Of a DNA stretch of 64,000 nucleotides, positions 60,932 to 64,000 are shown piece after piece; the stretch's first letter is position 1, and the number at the start of each line of letters is the position of its first letter. The stretch is from Chryseobacterium candidae (GTDB lineage Bacteria > Bacteroidota > Bacteroidia > Flavobacteriales > Weeksellaceae). The notes below the pieces were generated by a model. It was not told the origin of the DNA. It did no database searches and worked only from the letters and a program-made list of their open reading frames with translations. The stretch covers positions 62,001 to 126,000 of the forward strand of contig NZ_SDLV01000025.1 of NCBI RefSeq assembly GCF_004916905.1, given 5' to 3'. The position numbers and the translations under genes are program-made.

Positions 60932-61969
60932 TTACTTGATAAACTCAGTTTTGAAAACTTCGTCATAGTTGTGAACACAGTTGTTGACAAATCCCTGTTC
61001 CGCCATCCATTTGTCACTGTATACTTTAGTGATGTATCTGGAACCGTGGTCAGGATATATTAAAACAACTACGTCATTTTCTGTAAGTTCATGAGACTGG
61101 GCATACTGTATTAGTCCCTGCGTTACAGCTCCTGTAGTATAACCTCCCATGATAGCTTCTTTTAAAGCAATCTCACGGGTTCTGTATGCAGACATTTCAT
61201 CATTAACCCTTACAAACTCATCTACCTTGTCGAAAAGCAGGGCAGAAGGGATCAGATTTTTACCCATTCCCTCAATCTGATAAGGGTGTACATCTTCTTT
61301 GTGTATTTCTCCTGTTTCGTGATAGCTTTTAAGAATAGAACCGTCTGCGTCTACACCAATAATTTTGATATCCGGATTTTTTTCCTTCAAAAATTTGGCA
61401 GAACCAGACAATGTACCCCCAGTTCCGGTGCACGCAAAAAGGTGAGTAATCTTACCCTGTGTCTGTTCCCAGATCTCGGGACCTGTTGTCTGATAGTGTG
61501 CATCAATATTCAGTTCATTAAAATATTGATTGATGTAAATAGAATTAGGAGTTTCCTGAGCGATTCTTTTAGCTACTTCATAATATGATCTTGGATCATC
61601 TGCCGGTACATTGGCCGGGCATATGTACACCGTGGCTCCCAATGCTTTCAGATAAGCAATCTTTTCAGGTTTTGTTTTATCACTTACTGCAAGAATACAT
61701 TTATATCCCTTAATGATACATACCATCGCAATAGAAAATCCGGTATTACCGGAAGTAGTTTCTACAACTACAGAATCTTCCTTTAAAAGGCCTTTTTTTT
61801 CTGCGTTCTCTATAATATGAAGTGCGATTCGGTCTTTGGTGGAATGTCCAGGATTATATGATTCTAACTTGGCATAAATGGTTGCTGGAATATCTTTTGT
61901 AACAGTATTTAGCTTCACCATCGGAGTGTGTCCTATCAGGCCAAGAATATTATCGTAAACATTACTCAT
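60932..61969 (-). CDS. Divergent cysteine synthase-family PLP enzyme, probable cysteate synthase
   Basis: A 345-residue fold-type II PLP enzyme without a CBS regulatory domain. The PLP lysine is Lys45 in NPGHSTKDRIAL, where most cysteine synthases have NPGGSVKDR. The substrate loop is ETTSGNTG (residues 70-77) instead of the common EPTSGNTG, and CTGTGGT binds the phosphate. These changes and its place just upstream of the acyltransferase-like gene suggest L-cysteate synthesis from sulfite for capnine. It could still be an ordinary cysteine or cystathionine beta-synthase. Confidence 0.8.
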   Translation of the reverse strand: MSNVYDNILGLIGHTPMVKLNTVTKDIPATIYAKLESYNPGHSTKDRIALHIIENAEKKGLLKEDSVVVETTSGNTGFSIAMVCIIKGYKCILAVSDKTKPEKIAYLKALGATVYICPANVPADDPRSYYEVAKRIAQETPNSIYINQYFNELNIDAHYQTTGPEIWEQTQGKITHLFACTGTGGTLSGSAKFLKEKNPDIKIIGVDADGSILKSYHETGEIHKEDVHPYQIEGMGKNLIPSALLFDKVDEFVRVNDEMSAYRTREIALKEAIMGGYTTGAVTQGLIQYAQSHELTENDVVVLIYPDHGSRYITKVYSDKWMAEQGFVNNCVHNYDEVFKTEFIK

Positions 61970-61999
61970 TATTTGTTATTTTCAATAAAAATCTGACTG

Positions 62000-62007
62000 C
62001 AAAAATA
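62000..62007 (-). promoter_or_regulatory. Promoter -7 box TATTTTTG of the cysteate synthase-like gene
   Basis: A TAnnTTTG match on the - strand, 30 bases upstream of the ATG. Confidence 0.55.
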
Positions 62008-62191
62008 CAAAAAAATAAATAATTACTAAACTTTTGTTTGATTTCTAGGGCATAGTTTTGTAAAAGTTATTTTCGTATTTACAGTTTTGACACGTCTATA
62101 ATCGCAAATATTACGCCAAAATTTTTAAATTTTGTTAAAACCCGCATAAAATAAGATAAAAGCCTTATTTTCGCATAATTGATTTAATACT

Positions 62192-64000
62192 ATGAAAAAT
62201 TGGACTTTTAGGCAATGGAACACCGTTTCAGGATGGGTGATTTTCGTTATTGCTTTCTTCACGTACTTGTCCACCATAGAACCCAATTTCAGTTTCTGGG
62301 ATTGTGGCGAGTACATTTCTTCTGCAGTAAAACTTGAAGTAACGCACGCTCCCGGAGCGGCTTTATTCCAGATAGTGGGTGCCGTGGCAGCCATTTTTGC
62401 ATTAGGGAAAGGCGAAAACTATTCTATCGTGATCAACGCGATGTCTGCATTGTTCAGTGCGCTGACTATTTTATTTTTGTTTTGGACGATCACTCATTTT
62501 GTGAGAAGACTTTTAAACAAAGATTTTGAAGAAATTACAAAACATCAGGAAATTTCTATTTTATTTGCCGGAGCGGTAGGAGCGCTTTGCTTTACGTTCT
62601 CAGATACATTCTGGTTCTCGGCAGTAGAAGGTGAAGTTTACTCTATGGCTTCTATGTTTATCGCGCTTTTGGTCTGGTTAATCACCAAATGGGAGAATGA
62701 GTATAAAGCGGGAGACAGTGAAAGATGGATTATTCTTATTTTCTTTGTTTTGGGACTTTCTGTGGGTGTGCACATGATGTGTATGCTGGCAATTCCTGCA
62801 GTATGTCTGGTATATTATGCAAGAAATTACAAGTTTACCTGGAAAAACTTTATCTGGGCAAACCTTATCACATTGGGGATTTTGATTATCGTTTTCAAAA
62901 TTATTTTCCCTTTAATTATGACGATGTTCGGAAGACTTGAGATTTTCTTTGTGAATGGTCTTGGACTTCCTTTCCACTCAGGAACAATTGCTGCATTTAT
63001 TTTAATGGTAGCGATTTGCTATTTCTTAATCAAATATGCAAGAAAAGCAAAAAGAAACATCTATCAGACGGCTGCATTATCTGTAGTCTTCATGATGATC
63101 GGGTTCTCCTGCTGGATGGTGATTCCTATCAGAGCGAATGCCAATCCTCCAATGAACCTTAACGATCCGGATACGGCAATTGGTATGCTGGATTATTATA
63201 ACAGAGAGCAGTATGGTGACTGGCCAACAATCTACGGGCAAAATTACACAGCATTCCTTGATGCTAACGGAATTGAGAAAAACGAAGACGGAAGCTTCAA
63301 AACACAAAAAACCGGGGAAATCTACGAAAAAGATGAAAAAACCGGAACGTACAGAAAAACCGGAGACCGATTCAATTATGTATTCAACAAATCTCAGGTG
63401 AGCTTAATGCCAAGAATGTTTAATGAGGATAAGGATGTAATGGCGAACTATATTTCTATGTATGGTGCTCCTGATTTTACCTTCAACTATGGTAATGAAG
63501 ATGTGGCAGATAATCCTCAGGCTAAGCAGATTTTTGATGAGCTGAGAGCTAAATACGAAGACAAATCTATTACAGCTTCAGATTATCTGAAAGTAAAGCC
63601 TTATAACCTGATCAATGTTCAGAAGCCTTCATTACTTCAGAATATGGATTACTTTATTACTTTCCAGAACGGATATTACTTTGTAAGATATCTGATGTGG
63701 AACTTCGTGGGAAGACAGAATGACCTTGAAGGAAACATGGAAAGCACAAAAGGAAACTGGATTTCCGGAATTCCTTTTATTGACAATGCTGTGGTAGGAA
63801 ATCAGGATAAAATGCCTGCTAAATTCAAGAATGAAAGTACGGTAAAATTCTTCTTCCTTCCATTAATTTTAGGTTTGATCGGATTCTTTTTCCAATTGAA
63901 CAGAGACTTCGGAAGATTCTATGCACTGTTATCTTTATTTATTTTAACAAGTGTAGGAATTGTTTTCTACACAGGGGTAAAACCTTTTGAACCGAGAGAA
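62192..64000 (+). CDS. DUF2723/GT117 protein O-mannosyltransferase-like protein, N-terminal part
   Basis: The frame starts at the ATG at 62192 and is open to the window edge: 603 residues are visible. N-terminal features of DUF2723 are FLTYLSTIEPNFSFWDCGEYISSAVKLEVTHAPGA in sections, including the Asp-Glu pair of the C-type glycosyltransferase active loop. At least eight membrane segments follow, then a periplasmic stretch (DYYNREQYGDWPTIYGQNY; YFVRYLMWNFVGRQND). It is thought to transfer sugar from a lipid carrier to exported proteins. The C-terminal part lies beyond the window. Confidence 0.9.
   Translation, partial: MKNWTFRQWNTVSGWVIFVIAFFTYLSTIEPNFSFWDCGEYISSAVKLEVTHAPGAALFQIVGAVAAIFALGKGENYSIVINAMSALFSALTILFLFWTITHFVRRLLNKDFEEITKHQEISILFAGAVGALCFTFSDTFWFSAVEGEVYSMASMFIALLVWLITKWENEYKAGDSERWIILIFFVLGLSVGVHMMCMLAIPAVCLVYYARNYKFTWKNFIWANLITLGILIIVFKIIFPLIMTMFGRLEIFFVNGLGLPFHSGTIAAFILMVAICYFLIKYARKAKRNIYQTAALSVVFMMIGFSCWMVIPIRANANPPMNLNDPDTAIGMLDYYNREQYGDWPTIYGQNYTAFLDANGIEKNEDGSFKTQKTGEIYEKDEKTGTYRKTGDRFNYVFNKSQVSLMPRMFNEDKDVMANYISMYGAPDFTFNYGNEDVADNPQAKQIFDELRAKYEDKSITASDYLKVKPYNLINVQKPSLLQNMDYFITFQNGYYFVRYLMWNFVGRQNDLEGNMESTKGNWISGIPFIDNAVVGNQDKMPAKFKNESTVKFFFLPLILGLIGFFFQLNRDFGRFYALLSLFILTSVGIVFYTGVKPFEPRE

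Overview
The window is a 64 kb chromosomal segment of a low-GC member of the Bacteroidota, most likely class Flavobacteriia and close to Chryseobacterium. Supporting signs are the promoter boxes of the TAnnTTTG type with no Shine-Dalgarno sites, a type IX secretion C-terminal sorting domain, a DUF2723/GT117 protein, a menaquinone pathway, a GHMP kinase typical of the mevalonate route, a CIA/CGA-like class A beta-lactamase, and a probable capnine (sulfonolipid) gene pair. Most of the region is ordinary housekeeping on the + strand; the accessory islands lie at 13.6-15.1, 18.7-22.2 and 25.3-29.3 kb.

Layout. 1-13 kb: etfB (3' end) and etfA, a bifunctional nuclease, a nucleoside permease, thiolase, an Atg22-like transporter, a secreted reprolysin-like metalloprotease carried by T9SS, mevalonate kinase with a UbiA prenyltransferase, and proline dehydrogenase. 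13.6-15.2 kb: an XRE regulator reading leftward, next to a 970-base gene-free AT-rich gap full of TTTACAAATGTAA-like dyads. 15-22 kb: an M14 peptidase, a DUF4920 protein, an amino acid permease, an isolated two-gene T6SS baseplate unit (tssE-tssF) and a class A beta-lactamase. 22-25 kb: repeats and uvrA. 25.3-28.4 kb: a strikingly AT-rich ATPase/HNH nuclease pair resembling Septu (PtuA/PtuB), the best candidate for an antiphage system. 28.6-31 kb: a small secreted protein, a 44-residue GG-leader peptide gene, DUF421, a GNAT acetyltransferase and DUF4286. 31-45 kb: gyrA, a TPR protein, menB-menA, a UPF0173 hydrolase, the SRP RNA gene on the - strand, DUF4199 with a GT2 transferase, a DUF2807 lipoprotein, a phosphosugar mutase and an aminotransferase. 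45-54 kb: a PAP2 phosphatase, kdsB, a LolA-like protein, glutathione peroxidase, an ADP-ribosylglycohydrolase, ribF, atpD and atpC. 55-62 kb, mostly - strand: a B12-binding radical SAM protein, a beta-helix-like protein, an EamA exporter and the capnine-type pair (cysteate synthase-like, then cysteate acyltransferase-like). The window ends inside a GT117 gene.

Genes that work together: EtfAB feeds electrons from acyl-CoA and other dehydrogenases to quinone; MenB and MenA make that menaquinone; the mevalonate kinase supplies isoprenoid precursors for prenyltransferases; AtpD and AtpC belong to the ATP synthase; the PLP enzymes at 59.6-62 kb would make the sulfonolipid backbone used in the outer membrane and in gliding.

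The intergenic DNA has a striking property. At least nine gaps hold short arrays with seven-base periodicity. Several are arranged as two arrays of inverted heptads around a short spacer, and the heptad sequence differs from site to site. Other dispersed elements include a 135-bp inverted-repeat element and several hairpins containing GGCTTTAGCC. No tRNA, rRNA, CRISPR array, transposase gene or prophage was seen.
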